Positions 34,226 through 45,610 of a stretch of 64,000 nucleotides of DNA are shown one piece after another (within the stretch, counting starts at the first letter, position 1; each line of letters begins with the position of its first letter). Origin of the DNA: Chalara sp. BL73 (taxonomy: Eukaryota > Ascomycota > Leotiomycetes > Helotiales); the NCBI GenBank assembly GCA_918026815.1, contig CAKJVC010000003.1, positions 62,001-126,000 of the forward strand, given 5' to 3'. A program made the position numbers and the translations under genes. Below the pieces are notes generated by a model. It was given only the letters and a program-made list of their open reading frames with translations. It was not told where the DNA came from and ran no database searches.

Positions 34226-35311
34226 TTCTTTTCCTTCCTATCCTTTCCAATCACACAACTATCCTGGACTATTTAGATGGTGTCTCCTTAATCAATAGTA
34301 GTTCCGATTAGGACAATTTGTAAGCTTCTAATAAATATAATCACGAAGATCTCTACGAAGATAAAGTTTGTATTGCAGTCTGATGGTGAGCAACAATACA
34401 GGTATGAATCCGAGGTCCAGAGATATCCTCTGCGTTGGCTGAATCATGGGACACAGGCGTCAGGCACATCCCCGCTCTCTCAATCTCTCCAAATCCTCAA
34501 TTGATAACAAATCGAGCGTGAAACGCTCTGCTTCTAACAACTCTGATGAGTCCTGGGAACGGCATACATGCTATACGTGAGCTGGGTCTTGACCACTGTC
34601 ACATCTAACCAGGGGCTTGCTTAGGGTGTTATAGCGGGTGCCTAGCACTGAAACCTTGCAACCTTGGATGAGAGCCAAGAAATCTCGAGGAACTCATTCT
34701 TCATCGATACAAAGTGGCAAAGGAGCAGAAATTATCTGTACTAAGGTTCTTTCCGCTGGAAACACGCCTTATCGTTTTGCAGAATTGCATTTTGGGATGC
34801 ATTTGCGGAACCCTGTAAATGTAGCCTGTACAGGGATGTGTTCAAAATTCTGCAGGGTAATGCACCCTGACGACAGCCCTGGCAAAATCTTGAACTTGCC
34901 AATCACCCGAAGACTTTTTCCATGAAACTCTCTATCCAAGATTATTCCTTGAAATACCGTTTCCAGCTTTTTGAAGGCGGGATAGATTGTTTCTAGTGCA
35001 GTGATTGGGTACCGGATCCGGCTTCATTTCCAGTTTAACGTAATCTTCTTGGTGGTAGCGCAATTGATCAAGCGGGTTACCAAATTGCTCTGTTTGCTTC
35101 ATCTGTTACTCTCTTCTGGGTCGTCTCTTTTTGGTACAGACTGTCAGTTGGTGCTTGTTGATAAGGTTTCAAAGATCAAAATTTCGATCATCAGCCTCTC
35201 TGCCTGATAAGTTACACAAGTCACAGACAGGGAGCATTAGGCAGCTGTCTTGATACGGAGTTTTTGGCTTTTGACCTTGCTCGGTCGGTGAGTCAAAAAG
35301 TTTGCGGCTCT

Positions 35312-35337
35312 GCCTCAGCCTCAGCCTCAGCCTCAGC
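35312..35337. repeat. (GCCTCA)4 tandem repeat
   Basis: Four perfect hexamers plus GC, about 70 bp outside the left end of the Tc1-type element. Confidence 0.85.
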
Positions 35338-35404
35338 TTTAGAATTTTTTTATGGAAACACCAGGGTCTGCCTATTTTGCGTAGTTCAAGACTCCGTGTT
35401 CGTA

Positions 35405-36634
35405 CAGGGCCAAACTATTAGCAGCGGGTCATTTTGCCACCTGCATGACGTCGACATCCTGCCAGGGGTCTCAACCAATGAGTATTTAATGCTACCCACG
35501 CTGTTTTTCCTTAGGATTTTTTACTGTAACTTAAGCTAAATCAACCTTGGAGCCAACATACCACCTTCTAACTCTCAAAACGCTAAAGAAACTTGACTGT
35601 ATTCTGCATGGCCTCCATCTGCTAGAATTACTGTAATACATCTATCACCGATTTCTGTAATCAAGCCTTGAATAGTTGCATGTGTAACTGATTCTCAAGT
35701 TTCTTAAACTTCGGAGTGATTACTTTCAATATAATACTTCTTCATTTCATTTTAAATCATTTTAGTAAGATAAAATCAGGAAAGTGGGCTGGCTAAGCAA
35801 TAGAAGTAATTCTAATAGCTTTGAATCCGCTTCTTGTAAAAGTTGAAGAATAGCTTTTTGCGTTATTTTGTTGAAAAATAAGTTTAGAGAGCTCTTGCAA
35901 AACTTCTTGGATGAAAAGTACAATAATGCCAGAATATGATCTTTCGTTAATAGTTTCTTAATCCTTTTCCCAAATAGCTCTTTGTGTCGGCCGTATTTCT
36001 TTAATATACGCTTTCAAAACATTTCTTTTCTTTTCCGTTCATATCGGGGTTTAATACAATCAGAATAATACAACTCAAAATCTTTTATACGTCGAGTAAT
36101 GCGCAGACGTGTATATCGGCCCGGTTTCACTTAAGTTTCGTCACTTCAAAGCACTGAATCCCATTGCTTGTCGGTCTAAAATAAATGTTCCCAGGCTCAA
36201 TTTAGCCGGTTTCTTATGTTCGATAGTAATAAAAGTAGGTTATTTCTCTCAGAGCGTCGTACGTAGCTTTCTTTTTGGCTGGAATGGTTTTTACTCCGCC
36301 ATCATATTGTAACAAAGCTAGTATATCGAGCCAAAGTACTCATCAATTAGTTTTATCAGCTGTAACCTCGACAAAGCGTTTGCGTTGTAGTGTATTTAGC
36401 AATAGATTTCGACCTGTTTTGTTCTTTTGTGGAGTAAAACGGTGGGCAAAAGCATATCGAACTTGGCTTAGAGTAAAGCCTGTTCGCAGGCAAATCTGAC
36501 CTTGCGTAAAGCCAGCTTCGTAGTATAAATTTTCTACTCGAAGCCTGTCATCGCGCGTACTAAGAATTGACTAGAGCAGCATTGCCAAGCATTTTGAGAG
36601 TGGCAAATGACCCACTGCTAATAGTTTGGCCCTG
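35405..36634 (-). mobile_element. Degenerate Tc1/mariner-type transposon (1230 bp)
   Basis: Terminal inverted repeats of 35-36 bp begin CAGGGCCAAACTATTAGCAG (35405-35440 and inverted 36600-36634) and differ by one base change and one indel. TA dinucleotides flank both ends (35403-35404, 36635-36636). The minus-strand interior is a relic transposase. Its ATG is near 36581; a stop soon follows; then a helix-turn-helix block RDDRLRVENLYYEAGFTQ..CLRTGFTLSQVRYAF. Further on, in another frame, SDET matches the first catalytic acidic region of the DDE/D domain. Many stops and frameshifts, often TGG/CAA-type to stop changes, and AT-richness suggest repeat-induced point mutation. It cannot encode a working enzyme, but the ends look complete and could still be moved in trans. 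Confidence 0.85.
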
Positions 36635-36636
36635 TA

Positions 36637-36937
36637 CAAATGTAAGCTGGGGTATATCTGTGTAGGAGGGGTCAGCGGCATAAGCATTTGTCAAGGACAA
36701 ATCTTGCTCAGACCGTGACCCTTGGCTGGCATTGGTGGGGACGATTTTCGTCATTTTGTGAGCCTTGCCTGGGGCTGAGTATATATCCATGCTCCTGCTC
36801 TCCATTTCGCATTTAGTTACAGAACTCTAATATATCCAGTTCAAATTCAAGTTTGCGTCCTCATCCTCTGCCGGAGTATCGCCATCGTCCGTGAATAAGC
36901 ATCTTAGGATAACACATTATTTATAAACACAGTCAAA
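36637..36937. other. Upstream region of the His-rich gene, nothing seen
   Basis: A minus-strand frame (36560-36805) reads through the transposon end into this stretch and is not regarded as a gene. Confidence 0.4.
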
Positions 36938-37225
36938 ATGTGCCTCTTCTCCACCCCAAAGAGACACCATCACCACCGGCACAGCCGACCATCTAACGTC
37001 TACGTGGAAGAAGTCTATGTTGCTCCTCGACCTGTCTCTCGTCACTCTCATCGCTCTCATCACTCTTATCATTCTCATGGCCACGCCCCAAGAGCATCCT
37101 ACTCTTCTGTAACACGCACGACGGCCCGCCCGGTGAGCGGAGCATATTACCAGTCCCCGAGACTAAGCCAGGGCTCCTATCGAAGGAGCGGAGATGTGAT
37201 AGTTGAGCAGAGACGATACCGATAG
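36938..37225 (+). CDS. Small His/Arg/Ser-rich protein
   Basis: 95 aa. MCLFSTPKRHHHHRHSRPSN opens with a Cys at position 2-3 range and a histidine run. The middle is rich in HSHRSHHSYHSHGH, followed by YYQSPRLSQGSYRRSGDVIVEQRRYR. Small proteins beginning MCLFS..KRHHHH occur in many filamentous ascomycetes as I recall, which supports a real gene; their function is unknown. No signal peptide or membrane segment. The His clusters could bind metal (inference). The ATG is preceded by a good AAA context. Confidence 0.6.
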   Translation: MCLFSTPKRHHHHRHSRPSNVYVEEVYVAPRPVSRHSHRSHHSYHSHGHAPRASYSSVTRTTARPVSGAYYQSPRLSQGSYRRSGDVIVEQRRYR

Positions 37226-38253
37226 ACAAGGATACACCTTGAAGAGTGTGTGTTGATAGACTTGGGCTTGGTTCCCTATGGGGATCGGAATTTCTGTGTC
37301 TTCAGGGTTGATTTCGAGGCGTTTCGGTCTTCGTTTTTCAAGAAAGATGTTTTGCTTAGAAACATAGGATGGATGGTGGACTTGCATGTTAATCACGACT
37401 TCACGACTGTTTTATTACCTTGATTTCGGCGTGTATGGCTTAACAAATTAAGAATTCATTTCTTTGTTTTCCCATTACGCTCAATCATTAAACGTTTAAT
37501 ATCAAGCACACCCACTGAGCAAGTGTATCTGTTTTGAGCATCTGAAAGGTTATTGGATTCTGGCGCTGGGGTTATATTTGGAGTTTGGCAATTTCGAGAT
37601 GTTATAACAATATTTCATGGATGAAGTAGTCTTCAAAAATGATGCTAGAAGGGCTTTCATTGTATAAACATCAATTAAAAGTATTCTTACCTTGTTCAGT
37701 GTACAGTCATGAAACACCAGCTGTGCTGGAGATGACAGATCAGGCGTCAAGCTGACTTTGAGTTAACCCTACAAAGATCCTTTGGTTCATGTTCCAGACT
37801 CATAACTTCTTAGTTTTCGACCAGGTTTAATTTAAAAAATATATATTCAGATATATATAGATCTTTTCTCTCATATTGTATTTGGATAGGTCGTGGTACA
37901 AAGCCTAGGTCCAGCGATTTGGCGAAGCGGCAAGGCTGGAATGACATCATCGTTCGCAAGCTCCCCGCTTCAAATATCTTCATGGATGGAAAGCAAGCGC
38001 CAACACAATTAAAGCAAACTCCCTGATATTCCGAAATAAATCTAGGATCTCGGTTTCTCATCCCGGTTCTACACATACTAAACCTGCCGTCGATCAGTAA
38101 CAGCCCCACCGGTTTTAGAAGTCAGTCCGATCCCTCCTGCCAATGAAGCTCTCCCGGAATCTCCTAGGCTTCAACAAGAAGAGAAGGAAGCTAACAAGAT
38201 ATGCAAAAAAGGAAATTAACACCGTTGGGCAGTTTCCAAATATCTAGATCAAG
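37226..38253. other. Intergenic, no gene seen
   Basis: AT-rich. The right end contains the 5' leader of the Pil1-type gene. Short frames only. Confidence 0.4.
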
Positions 38254-39448
38254 ATGTAAGAAAATCCAAATTTTATTATTCTTTATCAAACAACAAGAAA
38301 TCCACTACAATGACGATGCGACGGAGCGATTCGAAGAAGTCACAGGGGCTTAAGAATCCCTTGGACCACCTGTTCGCAGATGATATCCTTAAGATGGCTT
38401 ATTCAAATACTGACCATGCTTCAGGAATCGTGCACTATCCATTCGTTCCAACAAGAACAGCTCCAGTTCTTCTGGTGGCCGCCGTGGGTTTAGCTTTAAC
38501 TCTCTTCGCGGGACTGTCCAGCCGGAGCTCAGTAAAAGGCTCTACAAGCTAATCAAATCCGAGAATGCATTGATCCAGTCATACGAAAACGCCAGCAAGG
38601 AGCGCCTTTCGATCGCGTCGCAGCTTTCTGATTGGGGTGAAGCCACGAATGACGATGCAGTCAGCGACATCTCGGATAAGGTTGGCGTATTACTATCAGA
38701 GTTGGGCGAACAGGAGGATCTATATGCGCATAATTTGGATGATAGCCGAGGCATCCTCAAGGCAATCCGAAATACTGAGAAGAGCGTGCAGCCAAGCAGA
38801 GACCATAAGGCGAAGATCACGGATGAAATTGCAAAGTTGAAGGCGAAGGAGCCAGAGAGTACGAAGTTGGTGATCTTGGAACAGGAGCTTGTCCGCGCTG
38901 AGGCTGAGAATCTAGTTGCTGAGGCTCAGTTGACCAATATTGTAAGTTTACAGCTATCCAAAGAAATACCGGGGTGTTAATGTGTGATATAGACACGCCA
39001 GAAGCTGAAGGAAGCATATGCCGCCGAATTTGCTGCCACGATCGAGCGTGCAGAAAAACAAATCATCCTCGCACGACACGGTCGCAGACTTCTAAATCTT
39101 CTCGATGATACGCCTGTGGTCCCAGGAGATATCCGAGCTTCATGGGATCACACCAACCAAGCTCGCCAAATTCTAAATGATGCAGAAGATGATTTGAAAG
39201 AATGGCAGCTCGACCTTGAGGATATACCCAGCAACGCACATCTAAACAGCGGGCTATTACGTTCGGCCAGCCAGAACCAGCGCGAAAGCACAGGGGAAAG
39301 TGTTGTCGGAGGCGAGAGCGTAGCCACGCAAGATGTTAGAACTAATGCACAGGATCGAAGTCGGATTAGCAGCGGTTCAAGTGTGACAACTGGCCAGATC
39401 CCTCAATCTTACGCCTCTACCGAGGCTCCCCAGTCAGTCGTTACATAG
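38254..39448 (+). CDS. Eisosome core component, Pil1/Lsp1 family (BAR domain)
   Basis: Membrane-bending BAR protein of eisosomes, the plasma-membrane furrows. 324 aa from 38254-38255 (AT), 38425-38941 and 38993-39448. The start codon is split: AT|GTAAGA..CTGAC..TTCAG|G gives ATG AAT CGT GCA, reading MNRALSIRSNKNSSSSS. This is the expected family N-terminus, and no in-frame ATG serves otherwise. Next comes RRGFSFNSLRGTVQPELSKRLYKLIKSENALI, then the BAR core ASKERLSIASQLSDWGEA, DISDKVGVLLSELGEQEDLYAHNLDD, SVQPSRDHKAKI, LVILEQELVRAEAENLVAEAQLTNI and TRQKLKEAYAAEFAATIERAEKQ, and LLDDTPVVPGDIR. The C-tail is Ser/Gln-rich. It is a divergent paralogue (LSIASQLSDWGEA type, PilB-like) rather than the main Pil1. 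Confidence 0.88.
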
Positions 39449-40062
39449 ACTGGTATGGCGTATCCGAGAATTGCTTTCTTTGGCTTGGGTTACGTACCCG
39501 ATCTTCTTGGCGTTATGCGGAGTTTTCGGGATATCAATAGTGTTTAGTTCTTAATATACACGAGTTATGATCTTGTCGTTCTTTATGTTGTTATTCCCGC
39601 CACGACCTCTAATTTTCATCGGTTGAGGCGTTCCCTGTCAAAGTAAACTTCTCACGATAGCCATTTCCCTGCGTCAGATACGGCTATCGAAATTTGGAAT
39701 ATGAGAATTGATCGATCGTTCTGGTACAACTCAAGATCACTTCACAAGATAGTAAAAGTGGATGGATTCTAACCCCTATTACTTGAAGCGAGTCCCGAAC
39801 TCTTGGCATGATTTATCATCAGCATCAGAATCAACCTCACCTCCACTTTGATCCCCTCCACTTCTTAATCCACCACTTCTCACATTTTGAGCCTTGATCT
39901 TACTGCGTATTCGCTACATAGTCTTATCATAGAAACACCCACTTGATTCTAACATTATCAGAAATCCTCGCACTCCCCATCCTACTTCCCCAAGCTATTG
40001 ATTACGAAAAGAGCCTGGACCTAGAAATTGGTCATCACACCAAAGAAAGTCAACATTTCGCA
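39449..40062. other. Intergenic, nothing seen
   Basis: 3' region of the eisosome gene and 5' region of the bZIP gene; no features recognised. Confidence 0.4.
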
Positions 40063-40876
40063 ATGCCAAAGAAAACACAGCCCCAAGAGGATGACTGGCA
40101 CGGCGTACAGGACGCCCGGGCGCGGAAAAAAATACAGGATCGCTTGGCGCAACGGGCTCGTCGTATTCCCTCCGCTCCCCTTTCAAAAAAAACACCTCAC
40201 TGACCTCCTCTCAGGACAACGCTTAGCGAGTAAACTAACGTCCGCAACGCAACACGCAGGTCCAAAATCAGGAGTTGCGTCACACAGGAAATGCTCATCC
40301 GCATCATCTTCCGCCCCAAGTTTAAACTCAAGCTTAAGATCAAGCTTAGCAGAACCCAACCCAGAACGTAGCCTGGCATGTATGAACATAATCCCCATAC
40401 CACCCACGCAATCCATCTTCTCAGCGCTCTTCTCGCACGGTCTCCTCCTCAACATAGCCTGCGGCACCACATCCGTACACATCTCCCCTCCACCCCCTCC
40501 CTCTTTACCATCGTCTCTGCACCCGCTGCCCATCCAGCGTTCAATGATGCATTTCCAATTCATCGACCGCTTCCCCGTACGGCTCCTGCGGCACAATATG
40601 GTATTACACCAAGAGAGGTTTTCGGCCGAGGCGTACCTGGCGGATATCTTCGGCAGCGAGATGTGGAGGCTGGAAGAGGGAGTGCCGACGTGGGAGGAGC
40701 GGGCATGGGTACCTGTGGGCGAAATGTGCGGTGGTGGGAGGTGGGCCTTTCTTCTTGAAGAAGAAGGGAGGATGGAGGATGGGTGGGTCGAAGATGTGCC
40801 TGCACACCTTGAGGTGGTGGAACCGCACTCATGCTCGCCATCAATTCTCTCTGCGTCTTCAAGCAGCATCACATGA
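40063..40876 (+). CDS. bZIP-like protein with DUF3425 domain
   Basis: 253 aa from exons 40063-40162 and 40215-40876 (52-nt intron, GTATTC..CTCAG). Exon 1 gives MPKKTQPQEDDWHGVQDARARKKIQDRLAQRARR, a degenerate basic region of the form R-K-x-I-Q-x-R-x-A-Q-R-x-R. No convincing leucine zipper follows, as is usual for this family. Exon 2 carries the DUF3425 block: IFSALFSHGLLLNIACGTT, SLPSSLHPLPIQRSMMHFQFIDRFPVRLLRHNM, then a C-terminal AWVPVGEMCGGGRWAFL. Members are fungal proteins often near or inside specialised-metabolite loci. Nothing here supports a cluster. A shadow frame of 229 codons on the minus strand is an artefact of GC-rich coding. Confidence 0.78.
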
Positions 40877-42054
40877 ACCGATCCTTCGACATGTGGAACG
40901 TAATTTCCAAGGACTTCAGAGGGCTGCTTGCGCTTGATGGTTTAGTGAGTTAAAATATCGAGGCCCAGGTAACAGGGTCGTTTGATATTCCAATGGAAGA
41001 AAAGTGTAAGATGTACAGCGGGGAGCCGCCACAATCTGCCCAAACATAACAGCACTGCCTGTAACTCCTGCCATTTCTTTGCCGATTGAGGCGGCGAGCC
41101 CGCTAAGTGTTCAGAATCAAAACTAAAGCAAAGAACCGTCGCGGAGAAGGTCGCAGGAATATGCATATATAACGGCAAAGACGTGGCGAAAGTAACAAAT
41201 TTTAATGTAGTTATGGTCTGGTTCACTTGACACATAATTTTCGCGTGTGTGCTAAGGCTGTGAGGCTAGTATGCATAGCCTTGGGTATCTTGCTCGGCTT
41301 TCATAACCAGGTGATCTGAGTCCAAAAGTTTATAATCCAACCCACGAGTCCAAATTTGATGAATATCTAACCCATTAAAGTGGGTATCATTAACCTACGG
41401 TGGAGGCCTAGTAAGCCTCTTCATTTTAAACCGATAGGATTTAGTCTAAAATTTGTAGACCCAAAATTTTAGTTAGTAGGTTTCAAGTAGGTTTCCAAGG
41501 ACTACAGAGGCGTCGTAAAGTTTCGTAACTTAAGATACTGGAGCCTCCAGTCACTTTTTGACACTCTAATAATTCTTAACAAGCCATTGGGAAATCACTA
41601 TAGTTCAGTAGTTCGACCCATATGCCAAGAGCCCTACTCATAGTGCCTGATGAGTAATCTCATAGTAAATCATGGAACGGGCAACAGGAAAATCAATGTT
41701 TCATCAATCATAGAATGTGCGATTCTAACAAAAATTATTTGCAAGAATATGTTCCTAGAAAATAAAAACTTTCTAGGCTTAGTAGACATGTCAATGGTCA
41801 TTCACTGTTTGACGTTTATGCTTTGGTCAAATTGCCATGCTTCTTTGCACGATGCTCATTATATCATACTAAGGTAGATCAAAATGGAGTGAAAACACAA
41901 AGTGACCATGCGGAGATAGTTTGTATTACTCTTTCAAGCAGCAAATAAGAATTATCGATAAAGTAAAACATTTATATCGATGTCCGCTTCTCATAGCGGC
42001 GATTTTGTCTTCTGATTCTAAAGAAACCCCAGCCACAAATCTTTCTTAAACATA
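40877..42054. other. Intergenic, AT-rich
   Basis: No supported gene. 41330-41600 is AT-rich with short runs such as AAAATTTTAG, and may be decayed repeat DNA. Confidence 0.35.
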
Positions 42055-42700
42055 ATGTCAAGACCTAAGGTCGGTAAAGGTGATTTTGCAAAATTTCTCG
42101 AAGGTCTTGAAACGCATCATTTTCAGGGAAGCACGGAGCGGCGTACAATAAAAAAAGAAGACATGCTACGCCTGGATCTGGAAAACTCAACCTCCTCCAC
42201 TGCAATTGAGGTAAGGGAATGGTTTAATGACCTTTTTTAATGAAACTCCAAAAGTGCCAAAGAGCTAATTTAAAGGTTATAGGGCTACAACTTTCAGATT
42301 TAAATCTGTGGCAACCAATCATCCTCGAAAAGGCAACCTCTAGGTACGATTGCATCACTAAATGTTCCTAAAGTCCTTGATTATCGACAACTAGACATGG
42401 CGAGACTCCGGGAAGATTTTCAACAGAGTGCACAAGGGATCTAGAAAGATAGTCAATGCGAAACAATCACTCATATCCGCACTAGTTCTCCTCTAGACTT
42501 AATTGATATATTAACAATAGAAAATATTAAGGCTTGCATGGAAGGAAGAACAAGGAGGAAAAAAGGATTCGGTTGTCCAAGTCTTAATCACCGGATCAAA
42601 CGGAAAAGCAGACCGAGAATTAAAAGCTTACAAGTGTAAGCTTCAGGAGTCAAGAGAACACGGAGCTGCCGCGATCTGTCTTAATGGGGAATAGATGAAT
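42055..42700 (+). pseudogene. Decayed fragment of an unknown gene
   Basis: MSRPKVGKGDFAKFLEGLETHHFQ..STAIE runs 52 codons to a good donor at 42211 (GTAAGG). An acceptor at 42275 continues in frame with VIGLQLSDLNLWQPIILEKATSR. A further frame, starting near 42365, reads VLDYRQLDMARLREDFQQSAQGI and, after a stop, SSPLDLIDILTIENIKACMEGRTRRKKGFGCPS. The pieces look like consecutive coding segments broken by stops and shifts. The family is not recognised. Confidence 0.4.
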
Positions 42701-43278
42701 GGCCAGTGTGGGTAATGTAGAGTGGACTGAGCATAAAAGAGGATGGAATTAAATGGGACTAAAGGGGAAACAAAGCAGTGTTGTCTTCAATGTGGCTCGC
42801 TTTTCGAGTTTTGGTGATGGCTAATACGGTGTATCATGAGAACTATCATTTGATGAAGTGTTCGGTGCAAAATAAGATAGAATAAATGATTCTTGCATCT
42901 TAGAAAATCAAGATATTGTGTCTTGAAATACATTATTCGGTAACTCCGACATTATGTTCATTCCATGTCAGCGAAAGCTAATCACGCGCTATACTACGCA
43001 TCTTGGTCACCACTAAAGACTTTTAGCCCTGTGTGTAGCAACGCGAGTCCCAAGACAGAATCGGTCCTCAAAAGCACGGATTTCCAATATATGACCTAAG
43101 CGGATAGCCGATCCTCCTATAAACTATCAATCGGGACTGAACATTCCATTGTTTTTGAAATTCTCAACAGAATTTGTAATTCTCTCGGCGGCCTCATCTC
43201 CCCACGACGTTTGATTCCTCCAGAACATATAGCGCCTCATTAGTTTATCTCGCGCAGATCGAGCTGTAGAAGTACTGG
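42701..43278. other. Intergenic, nothing seen
   Basis: No recognised feature. The frame 43127-43357 on the minus strand overlaps the end of the kinase relic and may be part of its 3' end. Confidence 0.35.
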
Positions 43279-44934
43279 CTAGTTGACGCCGAATGCAAGT
43301 GCAATGGTATTCATCCAAGCGTTCCAATTTCTCGCTAAGAGGCCATTTTGTGTGCAAAAGTCAGCACTGAGATCCGGCTCTTTAGATCGCTCGATATTGT
43401 ATAAAATACTGGGAAATTCATCTGTGTCCCATCGCGGAACAATTGACACGTTTTCCCAGTCAAGGACTGCCGTGATCTTCAAGGTAGTTCTATCCACCAA
43501 GATGTTCGCAGCCCGAAGATCATAATGATCCAGAACGAAGTGCTTGTCTGTGACATTCGGACTTGAGAAAGGATCTAGGTGCAATACTTCCATCAGGCGC
43601 TTGCTAGTTTGTACCGCAAACATTATCATATCATTAATCTTCAGGTCTTGATGCTTCTGTTCAGACGCACGCTTTTGCATAGATTCCGGTACGAACGTTA
43701 TCATTGAACGTAGATATTCCAGATCGTTCTTGTAAGGACCGCGATCAAAGTTGACAGGGTAGCCTGATACGGCACGCTCCGCATTCACCAAGGAACTAAG
43801 AGTATAGTCATAATGGTCTGGTGCCAGGATCCCAGGTGTCGTCGGCCGACTTTCGCGGGAAATTACGAAGAGGATGGGGAGCATGGTAACGGTTGATGCT
43901 GTTGCGGGCGATCTAGCATATAAAGCTCAGCCATTGCTAGTTGACCTACAGTATTTGTCGAGGGCCACACCGGCGATGGTGGTGTTAACCGCAATCGAAA
44001 TCGGACATTTGTGGTTGTGAGCTGGAGATTGAGGCTGATAAGCAAGTTGCACATTCCCATGAGGCTGACGCACGCCTGATTTTGTTAGTCACAACTAAGA
44101 CTATAGAGATTCCTACATACTTAACGTTTACATCTCTAAAGAAGTATAGATTTCCAATTGCATCAAAGTGATGCTTGCGAAGCTCATGCAAATAAACCGT
44201 GACTTCCCGCCCGATGATCATCTTATCTTCCAGCGGCAGCTCAGTCCATATATTGCTAAGCTTCACACCAGGCATAAAACGCTGAATAATCCACTCAAAA
44301 CTCAACGCATTTCCAACGGAGTCATATGCTACAACTTCCGGCACAGGTATCTGTGTAGCCTGTTGGACGAAATGGATCGTTGCAACCTCGCTGGCCGTTT
44401 TGTAGAATGGGTCAATAGGTAGAGCGGCACGCATAATAAGCTAGAGCTACCATCTTGGTCCACTAGCCGGTATACTTTGTTGAAACTTCCCTCTGCCAGA
44501 AACTCGCAAGTGAAAGGTCCATTTGGTAAAATTCGCGATGCAATCTTCTTAATGATAACCAGGTCTGGTGAGTATGCCCATTGGGCTTTTTGATTATCCC
44601 AGCGTTGATTTTCAACCCAAGTGATGCCTTTCGATAAATTATGCTCCTGGTGGGCCAATGACTCCGCATTCATATCATCTCTGTAGAGCGACTTAATCTT
44701 GTTGCTTGATGCCTCCCAATTACCGCAGCTATCAGCGAGTGAGGAAGAGAGGCTTTCGAGGAGATGAGACTGGTCTTGGAAGGAGTTGCAGGCTGATTCA
44801 ACTCCGGACGAGCAAACGGAGGATACTGATATGGGTAGAGTTGTGCTGGCAGGGTATGCCATCTCGCTCTGTATAGGGAAAGAGAAAGAGGTCGAGGAAG
44901 ATGAGCTCGGTGTACCGATACTAAAACGTGCCAT
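43279..44934 (-). pseudogene. APH-family (aminoglycoside-phosphotransferase-like) kinase, frameshifted
   Basis: Fungal kinase-like protein of the phosphotransferase enzyme family. The N-terminal frame starts at 44934 (MARFSIGT..) and reaches FLAEGSFNKVYRLVDQDG, the nucleotide-binding hairpin. The next conserved block, IMRAALPIDPFYKTASEVATIHFVQ..IPVPEVVAYD, is in a different frame. The two meet near 44433-44445 with no room for an intron, so one base is lost or mis-sequenced. It continues to ELRKHHFDAIGNLYFF, then the reading is poor around 43890-44110. The last frame (43884-43279) has HYDLRAANILVD, equivalent to the catalytic HxDL..N loop, and LDWE, the metal-binding DFG-like Asp. Catalytic residues remain but the frame is broken at least once, probably twice. 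Substrates of fungal members are mostly unknown. Confidence 0.65.
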
Positions 44935-45610
44935 TCAAATCGATTTGAATTGAAGGAAGATTTCCGATTGAAGTTTTCAGTTTTCAGTTTTGACTCGTGC
45001 TTTCAAAATGATAAAAGGCAACAAAGAGTGTTTGGATGTAATGCACCGTAGCTTGAACTTGAAATACCTGGGCAAGCTACAGAGTAATCTTTGTCAAGGT
45101 CGCGTATTTTAGGCAATGCGTTGATTACAGTGGCTCAGCGAAAGGTAATAATCGGTCACAGAGTAACGACTGTGATTATTTCTTCCAAGAGCAAGACTTC
45201 TTACAAACTAAACCTTTAGAATATTGAATATTATATAGGTGGAGGCTGAGTTGGCTGCACAGAGCGCTAACTGTATTCATTCTAGCGGCTCGGGAGACGG
45301 AAAGCTTGTTTGTGCTGAATGTGGGGCGGCCTCAATAGTCGGGTGCTAGCTCAGTGCGAGCATGGGCTTTTCTGTTATTGTGATCTCTTGGTAATTAGTA
45401 TATCTTCACATATACCTACAAGGCATAAACAGAGATATAGATATGAGTCGTAGCTTTTGAATCGCAGGATCTTTTTTAACGTCGTACAGGATGCGGTCGG
45501 TCCAAATGAACAGGCGTTTAAAGCTATGTATGAGAGATGTTATTGCACTTGGTTCAGTCTTTATGAGCAGATACCAAAACTAATCTTCCTCAGTATGATT
45601 GTCTCTTTCA
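44935..45610. other. Intergenic, nothing certain
   Basis: May include the decayed 5' end of the relic that follows; no clear feature. Confidence 0.35.

Larger units (their letters stand above)
32505..35404. other. Gene-poor region
   Basis: 2.9 kb upstream of the RING gene and left of the transposon. It contains one uncertain frame (33818-34225) and a GCCTCA tandem (35312-35337). I see no other supported feature; 34638-34925 is open but unrecognised. Confidence 0.4.

Noticed and set aside
36560..36805. 81-codon minus-strand frame
   Set aside because: Reads from outside DNA through the transposon's inverted repeat into the relic transposase; it is not a host gene.
38310..38552. 80-codon frame with a hydrophobic segment
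   Set aside because: It lies across the first intron and in the wrong phase of the Pil1-type gene; the spliced model gives a family-typical protein.
40183..40872. 229-codon minus-strand frame
   Set aside because: Antisense shadow of the DUF3425 exon 2.
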